64,000 nucleotides of DNA from Bacteroides fragilis (GTDB lineage: Bacteria; Bacteroidota; Bacteroidia; Bacteroidales; Bacteroidaceae): the NCBI RefSeq assembly GCF_002849695.1, contig NZ_CP018937.1, forward strand, positions 62,001 to 126,000, in the 5' to 3' direction. Made by a program: the position numbers and the translations under genes. Below, piece after piece: positions 17,161 to 25,858 of the stretch (the stretch's first letter is position 1; every line of letters starts with the position of its first letter). A model generated the notes under the pieces. That model did not search any database. It saw nothing but the letters and a program-made list of their open reading frames with translations, and was not told where the DNA came from.

Positions 17161-17526
17161 TTAAAATAATGGCGGGTAAAACGCCTCTTTTATATGTTCA
17201 ATTCTGAAATTTCCTGCTTTACCTACGACAGTAATAATATCAAATCTTACAGATGCGTCTATTTGGAAAAGCTTAATATATGTATCGGCTGCGATTACGG
17301 TTCGCCTGATTTTCTGTGGAGTAACAGCATCCTGAGGTAATGCAAAGTCCGTGTCGGTACGTGTCTTTACTTCCACAATTATCAGTTCACCGTTTTTGGC
17401 TGCCACAATGTCCAGTTCCAGATGTCCTTTACGCCAATTCCGATGACGAATGGTATATTCGTGCTGCTCCAGATATTGAACAGCAGCATCCTCTCCGGCC
17501 TTTCCTAACAGATTATGTTCTGCCAT
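17161..17526 (-). CDS. yraN: YraN family (UPF0102) endonuclease-like protein
   Basis: 121 aa, ATG at 17526. The Holliday-junction-resolvase-like core is visible: GKAGEDAAVQYLEQ, NWRKGHLELDIVAA, and ELIIVEVKTRTD with the D and ExK metal-site residues. Members are probably DNA-associated but poorly characterised. First gene of the yraN-yjbR-birA series, divergent from the ribbon-helix-helix/tadA pair; a TAAATTTG element on the minus strand (17558-17551) could be its promoter. Confidence 0.93.
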   Translation of the reverse strand: MAEHNLLGKAGEDAAVQYLEQHEYTIRHRNWRKGHLELDIVAAKNGELIIVEVKTRTDTDFALPQDAVTPQKIRRTVIAADTYIKLFQIDASVRFDIITVVGKAGNFRIEHIKEAFYPPLF

Positions 17527-17570
17527 ATAATTTTAGCATACTATTTTCTGCAAATTTACTCTTTTTCTTC

Positions 17571-17600
17571 TTTGAAATTACAGAAGTAAAAGTAAATTTG
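17571..17600 (+). promoter_or_regulatory. Promoter of the RHH-tadA operon
   Basis: TTTG at 17571-17574, an 18-bp spacer, then TAAATTTG at 17593-17600. The ATG follows only 8 bp later, so the mRNA would be almost leaderless. Confidence 0.6.
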
Positions 17601-17608
17601 CAAAGAAT

Positions 17609-17842
17609 ATGAGAAAGAGAGATAAAAAGTGTAATAAGGCAACTCTTGACGAACCTAAACGGGAACGCAGGATGAGTATATTGCTAAGCGAAGATGAGCA
17701 GCAGATTGTAGATCGTTATCTGGATAAGTATAAGATAACGAATAAATCGCGTTGGCTTCGTGAAACGATTCTCATGTTTATACATAAAAATATGGAGGAA
17801 GATTATCCGACTCTTTTTGGTGAACACGATATGCGGCGTTAA
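17609..17842 (+). CDS. Small ribbon-helix-helix-like DNA-binding protein
   Basis: 77 aa, ATG at 17609. The N-terminus is strongly basic (MRKRDKKCNK and PKRERR), followed by a beta-strand (MSILLSEDE) and two helices (QQIVDRYLDKYK and SRWLRETILMFIHK), the layout of Arc/MetJ-type repressors. This would be a dimeric DNA-binding regulator, possibly autoregulatory given the compact promoter. It ends 4 bp before tadA, so the two are cotranscribed. There is no toxin gene beside it, so it is not an obvious antitoxin. Confidence 0.7.
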   Translation: MRKRDKKCNKATLDEPKRERRMSILLSEDEQQIVDRYLDKYKITNKSRWLRETILMFIHKNMEEDYPTLFGEHDMRR

Positions 17843-17846
17843 GATT

Positions 17847-18284
17847 ATGTTGGACGATTCTTATTTTATGAAACAAGCTCTGGTTGAGGCTGCTAAGGCC
17901 GGCGAACGTGGAGAAGTCCCAGTGGGAGCAGTTGTCGTTTGCAAAGAACGGATCATTGCTCGTGCACACAATCTGACTGAAACATTGAATGACGTGACAG
18001 CCCATGCCGAAATGCAGGCTATTACTGCGGCAGCCAATGTCCTTGGAGGAAAATATCTGAATGAATGTACGTTGTATGTTACTGTAGAACCTTGTGTGAT
18101 GTGTGCCGGTGCTATTGCCTGGGCACAAACTGGTAAATTGGTTTTTGGTGCTGAAGACGAAAAAAGGGGGTACCAGAGATATGCTCCAAAGTCCCTTCAT
18201 CCCAAAACTGTAGTTGTCAAAGGGATACTCGCCGATGAATGTGCCAATCTGATGAAAAATTTTTTTGCGTCTAAAAGAAGGTGA
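17847..18284 (+). CDS. tadA: tRNA-specific adenosine deaminase
   Basis: 145 aa from ATG at 17847. The frame is open further upstream, but that overlaps the preceding gene and the family begins at this point (DDSYFMKQALVEA). It converts A34 to inosine in tRNA-Arg. The zinc site is complete: H53 and E55 in HAEMQ, and C83 and C86 in PCVMC. Length is normal. It follows the ribbon-helix-helix gene by 4 bp. Confidence 0.96.
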   Translation: MLDDSYFMKQALVEAAKAGERGEVPVGAVVVCKERIIARAHNLTETLNDVTAHAEMQAITAAANVLGGKYLNECTLYVTVEPCVMCAGAIAWAQTGKLVFGAEDEKRGYQRYAPKSLHPKTVVVKGILADECANLMKNFFASKRR

Positions 18285-18296
18285 ATTTTTATATTA

Positions 18297-18587
18297 TCAA
18301 TCTTTTATCTCTTCATAATCCACATATTCTCCTTCATTGTCATCAAAAAGTTTTTTGTGCTTGTTAGCTCCGGTTTCAGTAATGATTTCCTCTTTATCGT
18401 TAGCTTGTGTCGGACGATAGTATCTTTGCCCCGAATTACTGTGTGTCGAATTCTGGCTTCCGGAACCGGAGGCAGATGAGCGTTTCCCCAGTCCGAAGAT
18501 GGCTCTTAACACACTTCCTACAAGGGCCAGTCCGATAATGATAACGGCGATAACGATAATGAATAAAAATCCTAAAATGTGAAACAT
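18297..18587 (-). CDS. DUF4834-like small membrane protein
   Basis: 96 aa, ATG at 18587. One N-terminal membrane helix (ILGFLFIIVIAVIIIGLALVG), then a Ser/Gly-rich linker and an acidic tail ending EGEYVDYEEIKD. This is the pattern of the Bacteroidetes DUF4834 family, whose role is unknown. It is convergent with tadA (12 bp apart) and lies downstream of pssA on the same strand. Confidence 0.75.
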   Translation of the reverse strand: MFHILGFLFIIVIAVIIIGLALVGSVLRAIFGLGKRSSASGSGSQNSTHSNSGQRYYRPTQANDKEEIITETGANKHKKLFDDNEGEYVDYEEIKD

Positions 18588-18649
18588 AGGCTATTTGTTT
18601 TATGCATTGTTTAAAATTTGTAGTACAACAAACGTGCCAGAAGGATTGT

Positions 18650-19360
18650 TTATTTATTTTTTCTTGTTAAAAGTGAAAGAATGATATACCATACAATAAC
18701 CGCTGAGAATCCGCTGATACCCAAGAACAGCAACAGTGGAATGCAGACTATCAGGAATATGAAACTAATCTTATTGTCTTTCCAAGAAAGATTTTTAAAT
18801 TTCAGGGAGAACATGGGGATCTCAGCTACCAGCAACCATGAAAAAAGCATTACCATTATAATAAGGTATATAACATTGCAGTGAGCAAGTAAGAATTCTT
18901 TGCCTCCTACAATAAGTGCACCCCAATATAAAGCGTTGGCAGGTACAGGAAGACCGATAAAGGAACTCGTTTGGCGTTCGTCTACATTAAAGTTGGCCAA
19001 ACGGAGAGCTGAGAATATCGAAATAAGAAAAGCCAGATAAGGAATATACTCTTTTACGCCTGCCAGAAAGTCGGGATACACAAGTCCGGGTTCTTTCATG
19101 AATGAAAAAACAAGTATGGCCGGAGCTACGCCGAAGCTGACATCATCGGCCAAAGAGTCCAATTCTTTACCAATAGGAGAGTAGGCATGAAGCAAACGTG
19201 CCAACATACCATCGAAAAAATCGAAGACAGCACTCAAGATGATAAAAGTGACAGCCAATTCGTATTTGGCTTCAAAGGCCATAACACAAGCAATGCATCC
19301 TGAAAAGAGATTCAGGCAGGTCACTGTGTTGGGTATATGGCGGATAATAGCATTTGCCAT
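18650..19360 (-). CDS. pssA: CDP-diacylglycerol--serine O-phosphatidyltransferase
   Basis: 236 aa, ATG at 19360. It makes phosphatidylserine in the inner membrane from CDP-diacylglycerol and serine. The CDP-alcohol phosphatidyltransferase signature is seen near residues 46-68, as FDFFDGMLARL followed by GKELDSLADDVSFG. About seven hydrophobic segments. It follows psd by 10 bp; together they form the PS-to-PE pathway. Confidence 0.97.
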   Translation of the reverse strand: MANAIIRHIPNTVTCLNLFSGCIACVMAFEAKYELAVTFIILSAVFDFFDGMLARLLHAYSPIGKELDSLADDVSFGVAPAILVFSFMKEPGLVYPDFLAGVKEYIPYLAFLISIFSALRLANFNVDERQTSSFIGLPVPANALYWGALIVGGKEFLLAHCNVIYLIIMVMLFSWLLVAEIPMFSLKFKNLSWKDNKISFIFLIVCIPLLLFLGISGFSAVIVWYIILSLLTRKNK

Positions 19361-19370
19361 TGTTCGTTTT

Positions 19371-20057
19371 TTATTTTAATTTGGCGATAACGGTTTGGTT
19401 ACCGGTTGTCAATTGTCCCATACTAACACAAATCTCAGTGCCCAATGGCAGATATACATCTACACGGGAACCAAATTTAATAAAGCCCAGATGTTCGTCA
19501 ATATAACATTCCTCACCCGGTTCGGCATATGTTACGATGCGGCGTGCCATTGCACCGGCTATTTGCCGTGCCATGACCTCTACACCCTCGGGAGTTTCAA
19601 TAACAACCATTGAACGCTCGTTCTCTGTGCTGGCTTTCGGAAGCCATGCTTTCATGAACTTGCCGTTTTCGTGAGAGACTTTTTTGACGACTCCATCCAC
19701 CGGGTACCAATTGGCATGTACGTTTAGAATGCTCATGAAAATGGATACCATGATCCGGCGGTCATGAAAGTATTCATGTTCGTCTACCTCTTCAATAACT
19801 ACGATTTTCCCATCGGCCGGTGCAACTACGATCCTTTCAGTATCTTGTCCGAACAGGCGGATCGGGCAACGGAAAAAGTTAACCATCAACAGATAGACTA
19901 CAACACTGACCAGAGCCATCAGGTAGAATGGTATTTTACAATCAATTCCCCAGTAAAGGGCTGCATTTATAATTAGTAGCAGAAAAAAGCTACCCCATAA
20001 AATATGTGTTCCTTCACGGTGAATTCTTATCTTTTTTAATTTTTTAAGTCGACCCAT
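19371..20057 (-). CDS. psd: Phosphatidylserine decarboxylase
   Basis: 228 aa, ATG at 20057. Short (type II-like) proenzyme: two N-terminal hydrophobic segments (about 19-55), a catalytic domain with VVAPADGKI and [13 protein letters not shown], and the self-cleavage site IKFGSRVDV near residue 195, where cleavage before Ser creates the pyruvoyl group. It makes phosphatidylethanolamine from the product of the pssA gene immediately downstream. A strong promoter lies upstream, in a region shared with the divergent dnaE. Confidence 0.96.
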   Translation of the reverse strand: MGRLKKLKKIRIHREGTHILWGSFFLLLIINAALYWGIDCKIPFYLMALVSVVVYLLMVNFFRCPIRLFGQDTERIVVAPADGKIVVIEEVDEHEYFHDRRIMVSIFMSILNVHANWYPVDGVVKKVSHENGKFMKAWLPKASTENERSMVVIETPEGVEVMARQIAGAMARRIVTYAEPGEECYIDEHLGFIKFGSRVDVYLPLGTEICVSMGQLTTGNQTVIAKLK

Positions 20058-20083
20058 TTGCGCTATTTAATGATAATTATCCG

Positions 20084-20114
20084 CAAAAGTATACTTATTT
20101 TAAAAATCCAGCAA
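20084..20114 (-). promoter_or_regulatory. Promoter of psd-pssA
   Basis: Minus-strand TTG (20114-20112), a 20-bp spacer and TACTTTTG (20091-20084). Consensus match, 26 bp before the psd ATG. Confidence 0.68.
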
Positions 20115-20159
20115 GCATTTGCAGATAGAAATGACTTATGTTGATAACTTTTTGGAGTT

Positions 20160-20167
20160 TATCTTTG
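20160..20167 (+). promoter_or_regulatory. -7 element for dnaE
   Basis: TATCTTTG at 20160-20167 is a perfect match; a TTG lies at 20141-20143 but 16 bp away, shorter than usual. Transcription would begin near 20175, which excludes the upstream in-frame ATG at 20119 as the translation start. Confidence 0.55.
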
Positions 20168-20220
20168 TTAGTAGCTACAGACATTGTAATTTTATGGCTT
20201 CAAATTATCAACCTATAACT

Positions 20221-23200
20221 ATGCAGGATTTCGTTCATTTACACGTCCATACGCAATATTCTCTTCTGGATGGCCAAGCCAGTGTCAGTGCGCTTGTCGA
20301 TAAGGCCATAAAGGATGGAATGAAAGGTATTGCCGTTACGGACCATGGAAACATGTTCGCCATCAAAGAGTTTACGAACTATGTGAATAAGAAAAACGGG
20401 GGTCCGAAAGGAGAAATCAAGGACCTGAAGAAACGGATTGCAGCCATTGAGGCCGGTGAAGTGGACTGTGCGGATAAAGAGGCTGAAATTGCTGATTGTA
20501 AAGCTAAAATAGTGGAGGCGGAGGGGCGGTTGTTCAAGCCCATTATCGGTTGCGAAATGTACGTGGCCCGCCGGACTATGGATAAAAAGGAAGGAAAACC
20601 CGATCAAAGCGGGTACCACCTGATTGTACTCGCCAAAAACGAGAAGGGGTATCATAACCTGATCAAATTGGTTTCACGTGCGTGGACCAAAGGCTATTAT
20701 ATGCGCCCCCGTACAGACAGGAATGAATTGGAGAAATATCATGAGGGCTTGATTATCTGTTCGGCATGTTTGGGTGGTGAAGTTCCCAAAAAGATAACTC
20801 AGGGATTGTTGGCGGAGGCAGAGGAAGCTATTCAATGGTATAAGAATCTGTTTGGGGACGATTATTATCTGGAAATGCAGCGTCATAAAGCAACGGTGCC
20901 GAAAGCTAATCATGAAGCATATCCATTGCAGGTGAATGTGAATAAGCATTTGATAGAATACGCCAAAAAGTATAATGTCAAGTTGATTTGTACAAATGAC
21001 GTTCATTTTGTCAACGAAGAGCATGCAGAAGCCCATGACCGGCTAATCTGTCTGAGTACGGGAAAAGACCTTGATGATCCCAACCGGATGTATTACACTA
21101 AGCAGGAATGGATGAAAACGAAAGCAGAGATGAACGAACTCTTTGCCGACGTGCCTGAAGCATTAAGTAATACTTTAGAAATTCTGGATAAGGTAGAATA
21201 TTATTCGATTGATCATGCACCGATTATGCCTACTTTTGCTATTCCGGAGGATTTCGGAACAGAAGAAGGGTATCGGCAAAAATATACGGAAAAGGATCTT
21301 TTTGATGAATTCACCCAAGACGAAAATGGCAACGTGGTGTTGAGTGAAGAAGCAGCTAAAGATAAAATAAAACGTTTGGGAGGATATGATAAACTGTATC
21401 GTATCAAGCTGGAGGCCGATTACCTGAAGAAGTTGACTTTCGACGGAGCCAAGAAGTTTTATGGCGATCCGTTGTCACCGGAAGTAAAGGAACGCTTGGT
21501 CTTTGAGTTACATATTATGAAGACGATGGGTTTTCCAGGCTACTTCCTCATTGTGCAGGACTTCATTGCTGCCGGACGTAATATGGGGGTATCCATTGGA
21601 CCGGGACGTGGTTCGGCTGCTGGGTCAGCCGTGGCCTATTGTTTGCAGATCACCAAAATAGACCCTATTAAATACGATTTGCTGTTTGAGCGTTTTCTGA
21701 ATCCCGACCGTATTTCATTGCCGGATATTGATATTGACTTCGATGACGATGGTCGTGGCGAAGTGCTTCGTTGGGTGACGGAGAAGTATGGGCAGGAGAA
21801 GGTAGCACATATCATTACATATGGTACTATGGCAACAAAGCTGGCTATCAAAGATGTTGCACGTGTACAAAAGCTTCCGCTTGCCGAATCGGATCGTTTG
21901 GCCAAACTGGTTCCTGATAAAATTCCTGATAAAAAACTGAACTTAAAGAATGCTATAGAATATGTGCCCGAATTGCAGGCTGCCGAAGCGTCACCTGATC
22001 CATTGGTAAGGGATACGATGAAATATGCCAAAATGCTTGAGGGAAACGTGCGGGGAACCGGTGTACATGCCTGTGGTACCATTATTTGCCGTGATGATAT
22101 TACGGACTGGGTGCCGGTCAGTACGGCAGATGATAAGGAGACCGGCGAGAAGATGCTGGTTACCCAATATGAAGGTTCGGTGATTGAAGATACCGGACTG
22201 ATTAAGATGGACTTTCTGGGGCTGAAGACTTTGTCTATTATCAAAGAAGCCGTCGAAAACATCCGTCTGAGTAAAGGCATGGAACTGGATATTGATTCTA
22301 TTTCAATTGAGGATCCTGCAACTTATAAACTTTATAGTGATGGACGGACTATCGGTACATTCCAGTTTGAATCTGCCGGTATGCAGAAATACTTACGTGA
22401 GTTGCAGCCATCTACATTTGAGGATCTGATCGCGATGAATGCCCTTTATCGTCCGGGTCCAATGGACTATATTCCTGACTTTATCGACCGTAAACATGGA
22501 CGTAAGCCTATTGAATATGACATTCCTGTCATGGAGAAATACCTGAAGGATACGTATGGAATTACGGTTTATCAGGAACAGGTCATGCTTCTGTCACGCC
22601 TTTTAGCCGATTTTACCCGTGGTGAGTCGGATGCCCTCCGTAAAGCGATGGGTAAGAAACTGCGTGATAAGCTGGATCACATGAAACCTAAGTTTGTTGA
22701 AGGTGGAAGGAAAAACGGCCATGATCCGAAGGTACTTGAGAAAATCTGGGCGGACTGGGAGAAGTTTGCTTCGTATGCGTTCAATAAATCACATGCTACC
22801 TGTTATTCCTGGGTTGCATACCAGACAGCATACCTGAAGGCTAACTATCCGGCTGAATATATGGCAGCTGTCATGAGCCGAAGTTTGTCGAATATTACTG
22901 ATATCACCAAACTGATGGACGAGTGCAAAGCAATGGGAGTGCAGACGCTTGGTCCGGATGTGAACGAAAGTAACCTGAAGTTTACGGCAAACCGGAATGG
23001 AAATATCCGCTTCGGGCTGGGGGCTGTAAAGGGAGTCGGTGAAGCTGCTGTGCAAAGCATCATGGAGGAACGAAGGGAAAATGGTCCTTTTAAAGGTATT
23101 TTCGACTTCGTTCAGCGTGTCAATTTGAATGCTTGTAATAAGAAGAACATGGAGTGTCTGGCTCTTGCGGGCGGATTCGATAGTTTTCCTGAGCTGAAAC

Positions 23201-24015
23201 GTGAACAGTATTTTGCGGTGAATGCCAAAGGCGAAACTTTTCTTGAAACATTGATGCGTTATGGTAACCGTTATCAGGCGGATAAAGCTGCTGCCGTTAA
23301 TTCATTATTCGGAGGAGACAATGTGATTGACATAGCGACTCCCGAAATTCTTCCGGCAGAACGTTGGAATGATTTGGAGAGGTTAAATAAAGAAAGAGAA
23401 TTGGTCGGTATCTACTTGTCGGCTCATCCGCTTGATGAATATGCCATTGTGTTGGAACATGTATGCAATACCCGTATGATCGAACTTGATGATAAAGCTG
23501 CTTTGGCAGGAAGAGAAATAACGATGGGAGGTATTGTTACCAGCGTGCGTCGAGGTATAAGTAAGAATGGTAATCCTTATGGCATAGCCAAAATAGAAGA
23601 TTACTCCGGTTCTGCCGAGATACCTTTCTTCGGAAACGATTGGGTTACTTTTCAAGGCTATTTAGGTGAAGGGACTTTTCTGTTTATCAAAGCTCGTTGC
23701 CAGCCTAAACAATGGCGTCCCGATGAACTTGATATTAAGATTACTTCGATGGAATTGCTGCCCGACGTCAAGGAACAACTGGTAGAGAAGATCACAATTC
23801 TGATTCCGCTTGCCGAACTTAATTCGAACTTGGTTACGGAACTTGCCACTTTGACGAAAGAGTCTCCGGGAAATACAGAACTTTATTTTAAGGTAACAGA
23901 TACGGATGGAAAGATGTATGTAGACTTGATTTCTCGTCCCGTTAAACTTTCGGTAGGTAGAGAATTAATTTCCTATTTAAAGGAACGTCCCGAACTTGCG
24001 TTTCATATAAATTGA
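20221..24015 (+). CDS. dnaE: DNA polymerase III alpha subunit
   Basis: 1264 aa from the ATG at 20221 (MQDFVHLHVHTQYSLLDG, the usual N-terminal PHP signature). In-frame ATGs at 20119 and 20194 exist; the first is upstream of the likely transcription start, the second remains possible. It is the replicative polymerase catalytic subunit. Domains: PHP (about 1-330), with LHVHTQYS and VTDHGNM; polymerase palm with PDIDIDFDDD holding the catalytic aspartates; GPGRGSAAGS; the fingers and tandem HhH region (GLGAVKGVGEAA); and a C-terminal OB-fold (about 1060-1140). Transcribed divergently from psd; trxA follows. Confidence 0.97.
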   Translation: MQDFVHLHVHTQYSLLDGQASVSALVDKAIKDGMKGIAVTDHGNMFAIKEFTNYVNKKNGGPKGEIKDLKKRIAAIEAGEVDCADKEAEIADCKAKIVEAEGRLFKPIIGCEMYVARRTMDKKEGKPDQSGYHLIVLAKNEKGYHNLIKLVSRAWTKGYYMRPRTDRNELEKYHEGLIICSACLGGEVPKKITQGLLAEAEEAIQWYKNLFGDDYYLEMQRHKATVPKANHEAYPLQVNVNKHLIEYAKKYNVKLICTNDVHFVNEEHAEAHDRLICLSTGKDLDDPNRMYYTKQEWMKTKAEMNELFADVPEALSNTLEILDKVEYYSIDHAPIMPTFAIPEDFGTEEGYRQKYTEKDLFDEFTQDENGNVVLSEEAAKDKIKRLGGYDKLYRIKLEADYLKKLTFDGAKKFYGDPLSPEVKERLVFELHIMKTMGFPGYFLIVQDFIAAGRNMGVSIGPGRGSAAGSAVAYCLQITKIDPIKYDLLFERFLNPDRISLPDIDIDFDDDGRGEVLRWVTEKYGQEKVAHIITYGTMATKLAIKDVARVQKLPLAESDRLAKLVPDKIPDKKLNLKNAIEYVPELQAAEASPDPLVRDTMKYAKMLEGNVRGTGVHACGTIICRDDITDWVPVSTADDKETGEKMLVTQYEGSVIEDTGLIKMDFLGLKTLSIIKEAVENIRLSKGMELDIDSISIEDPATYKLYSDGRTIGTFQFESAGMQKYLRELQPSTFEDLIAMNALYRPGPMDYIPDFIDRKHGRKPIEYDIPVMEKYLKDTYGITVYQEQVMLLSRLLADFTRGESDALRKAMGKKLRDKLDHMKPKFVEGGRKNGHDPKVLEKIWADWEKFASYAFNKSHATCYSWVAYQTAYLKANYPAEYMAAVMSRSLSNITDITKLMDECKAMGVQTLGPDVNESNLKFTANRNGNIRFGLGAVKGVGEAAVQSIMEERRENGPFKGIFDFVQRVNLNACNKKNMECLALAGGFDSFPELKREQYFAVNAKGETFLETLMRYGNRYQADKAAAVNSLFGGDNVIDIATPEILPAERWNDLERLNKERELVGIYLSAHPLDEYAIVLEHVCNTRMIELDDKAALAGREITMGGIVTSVRRGISKNGNPYGIAKIEDYSGSAEIPFFGNDWVTFQGYLGEGTFLFIKARCQPKQWRPDELDIKITSMELLPDVKEQLVEKITILIPLAELNSNLVTELATLTKESPGNTELYFKVTDTDGKMYVDLISRPVKLSVGRELISYLKERPELAFHIN

Positions 24016-24024
24016 TTATCTTTG
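23996..24024 (+). promoter_or_regulatory. Promoter of trxA inside the dnaE 3' end
   Basis: TTG at 23996-23998, an 18-bp spacer, and TATCTTTG at 24017-24024, overlapping the dnaE stop. Good consensus match; gives a leader of about 45 nt. Confidence 0.68.
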
Positions 24025-24074
24025 CCCCATAACAGTGATGGATACTTAATAACTAACAATTAATAATTAAAGAA

Positions 24075-24389
24075 ATGGCTTTAGAGATTACTGACAACAA
24101 CTTTAAGGAAATCCTTGCAAAAGGAACACCGGTTGTTATTGACTTTTGGGCTCCCTGGTGCGGGCCTTGTAAGATGGTAGGTCCTATCATCGACGAGTTA
24201 GCTAAAGAATATGAAGGAAGAGTGATTATGGGTAAGTGTGATGTAGATGAAAACTCTGATCTTCCTGCAGAATTCGGTATTCGTAACATTCCTACGGTTC
24301 TTTTCTTCAAAGACGGAGCATTAGTGGATAAACAAGTCGGTGCCGTAGCTAAACCTGCATTCGTAGAGAAAGTTGAGAAATTATTATAA
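24075..24389 (+). CDS. trxA: Thioredoxin
   Basis: 104 aa, ATG at 24075. A cytoplasmic dithiol reductase: one thioredoxin domain with DFWAPWCGPCK (active-site C29 and C32), the cis-Pro segment IPTVLFF, and a final helix AFVEKVEKLL. No signal peptide. Followed after 26 bp by a small acidic protein gene that probably shares its transcript and ends in a strong terminator. Confidence 0.97.
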   Translation: MALEITDNNFKEILAKGTPVVIDFWAPWCGPCKMVGPIIDELAKEYEGRVIMGKCDVDENSDLPAEFGIRNIPTVLFFKDGALVDKQVGAVAKPAFVEKVEKLL

Positions 24390-24415
24390 TATACTTTCAT
24401 TAAAAATATTTGTTT

Positions 24416-24751
24416 ATGGGACTGGAAGACGATTTTTTGTTAAGTGATGCCGATGATGAAAAGACCATCGAGTTCATCCGGAACTATTTGCCTCAGGAGT
24501 TGAAGGATAAATTCTCAGAAGACGAGTTATATTATTTCCTCGATCTGATCGATGAGTATTACTCTGAAAGCGGAATCCTTGATGCTCAGCCCGATGCTGA
24601 CGGTTATGTAGACATCGATCTGGAGCAGGTAGTGGAATATATCGTGCAAGAAGCCAAGAAAGATGAAGTGGGTGAATACGACCCGGAAGAAATCTTGTTT
24701 GTGGTGCAGGGAGAAATGGAATACGGAAATTCTCTGGGACAGGTGGAATAA
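24416..24751 (+). CDS. Small acidic protein of unknown function
   Basis: 111 aa from ATG at 24416; an upstream TTG at 24410 is less likely. Very acidic, with no membrane segment: LEDDFLLSDADDEKTIEFIR, DELYYFLDLIDEYY, DADGYVDIDLEQVVEYI. It is mostly helical by composition. I recognise it only as a conserved-looking Bacteroidetes protein; no function can be assigned. Cotranscription with trxA is likely (26-bp gap) and a terminator follows it. Confidence 0.8.
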   Translation: MGLEDDFLLSDADDEKTIEFIRNYLPQELKDKFSEDELYYFLDLIDEYYSESGILDAQPDADGYVDIDLEQVVEYIVQEAKKDEVGEYDPEEILFVVQGEMEYGNSLGQVE

Positions 24752-24777
24752 GCCAGTCTTCGTAAACCAAAAGATAA

Positions 24778-24811
24778 AGAGCGTGCAGAAACACTTCTGC
24801 ACGCTCTTTTG
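24778..24811 (+). terminator. Rho-independent terminator of trxA operon
   Basis: A 13-bp perfect stem (24778-24790 with 24795-24807, AGAGCGTGCAGAA) with a 4-nt loop, followed by TTTTGTTG. The gap from here to 24981 shows no gene. Confidence 0.9.
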
Positions 24812-24981
24812 TTGCATATATGTATGATAGTTTACTTTGTCTTGATTCCTCTCCTCCTGCTAAAAATACATTTTGTTTTTCGGCCCTCGGAAGTATCGGA
24901 TGTGTATAGGAGTCCGGATATCTGCCTGAAAATAGGATGAATAAAAGTCCGGCTTACTCTGTTTTTACGAAATAAGATCTA

Positions 24982-25713
24982 CTAAATTTCTTCTAACGCA
25001 TAGTATTGGTAGTCTCTTACAACGGTTTGAAGAAACTTTTCATCATTTACGTCTGTTTGGTCTACAGAAAGCAGTGCACGAACTTTGGGTGCCAGTTGTG
25101 AGATATGCCTTGCCCGGTCCTTATGATGCAGTTCTAACGCCTTACTGATCACATTTATTTGCTCCAAGGACAGATCGGCGGCTAATGGAAAACTGGGGTG
25201 ATATCCTTTGGTCAGATAATCGAACTCATCAAGGCTTACTTGTATTTTGCGGTAATTTTTCTCTTTAATTACCATTGTTCCTGCCGCAAGATCACCTAAA
25301 CGTTGGCTGTTTTTGGTTAATAGTATGACCAGTACCCCCAATCCTCCGGTAATAGTTACGTCTATCCCATAGAGCAACCACCTTAGCAGATATGCACTCA
25401 GGCTGGGTGTCGTACCGTCTGCTTTTACCACACGGATATTCATGACCTTTTTTCCGATACTTTGTCCTTGGTTAAAAACTTCGCAAAGTAACGAGTAACA
25501 TAGTACGGGCAGATAGATAAACAGGAACAACAAGAAAAAAGTACTTCCGGAAAAAGCGTGTATATTGAGTTTCCCCAATACATAAGAAGTGGCAAGAATG
25601 TAAATAAACAGCAGGAAATAATCGATGATACGAGCCAATATCCGTTCGCCAAGGCTGGCGGGTACTTGGCTGATGCGTACGAATTGTCCGGTGATAATAG
25701 TCGATTCTGCCAT
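24982..25713 (-). CDS. RDD family membrane protein
   Basis: 243 aa, ATG at 25713. The RDD domain spans about 18-145, with Arg-Asp signature RIIDYFLLFIY and three to four membrane helices, KKVMNIRVVKADG and LLRWLLYGIDV between them. The cytoplasmic C-terminal 100 residues are helical and charged. In Bacteroides the gene normally sits divergent from a SpoIIM-family gene at the head of the MoxR/DUF58 locus; that partner here is 12 kb away, at 37632. The first six codons are duplicated as a dead start at 37512-37530. This shows that the island between was inserted at the junction. Confidence 0.9.
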   Translation of the reverse strand: MAESTIITGQFVRISQVPASLGERILARIIDYFLLFIYILATSYVLGKLNIHAFSGSTFFLLFLFIYLPVLCYSLLCEVFNQGQSIGKKVMNIRVVKADGTTPSLSAYLLRWLLYGIDVTITGGLGVLVILLTKNSQRLGDLAAGTMVIKEKNYRKIQVSLDEFDYLTKGYHPSFPLAADLSLEQINVISKALELHHKDRARHISQLAPKVRALLSVDQTDVNDEKFLQTVVRDYQYYALEEI

Positions 25714-25850
25714 TTCTGATTAAACACATTTGGGTTCCGGTTGCAAATATATCATAATTCTCTTACTTTTGCTTCCGGTTTCGGACAAAACTTATCCGTA
25801 ACTAGAACCTGTTGGATAAAAGAGGTAACGCTTATAGGTCGTAATGTGGA
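25697..25850. repeat. Left copy of ~150-bp island-flanking repeat
   Basis: This matches 37513-37662 in the same orientation. The core from GGTTGCAAATATATC (25738) to TTATCCG (25798) is identical; flanking stretches are similar with scattered differences. The left copy holds the intact RDD start (25713) and a decayed start of the SpoIIM gene at 25816: ATAAAAGAGGTAACG, where the true gene has ATGAAAGAGGTAACG. Confidence 0.9.
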
Positions 25851-25858
25851 TTCTAATT

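Noticed and set aside
20119-20220. Longer N-terminus for dnaE from the ATG at 20119
   Set aside because: A perfect -7 element at 20160-20167 lies inside it, and the family starts at the MQDFVHLHVH segment.
24840-24981. TCCGGA-type words near 24890-24950, possible relatives of the 28-bp palindrome region
   Set aside because: Too short and too common in intergenic Bacteroides DNA to support a shared element.
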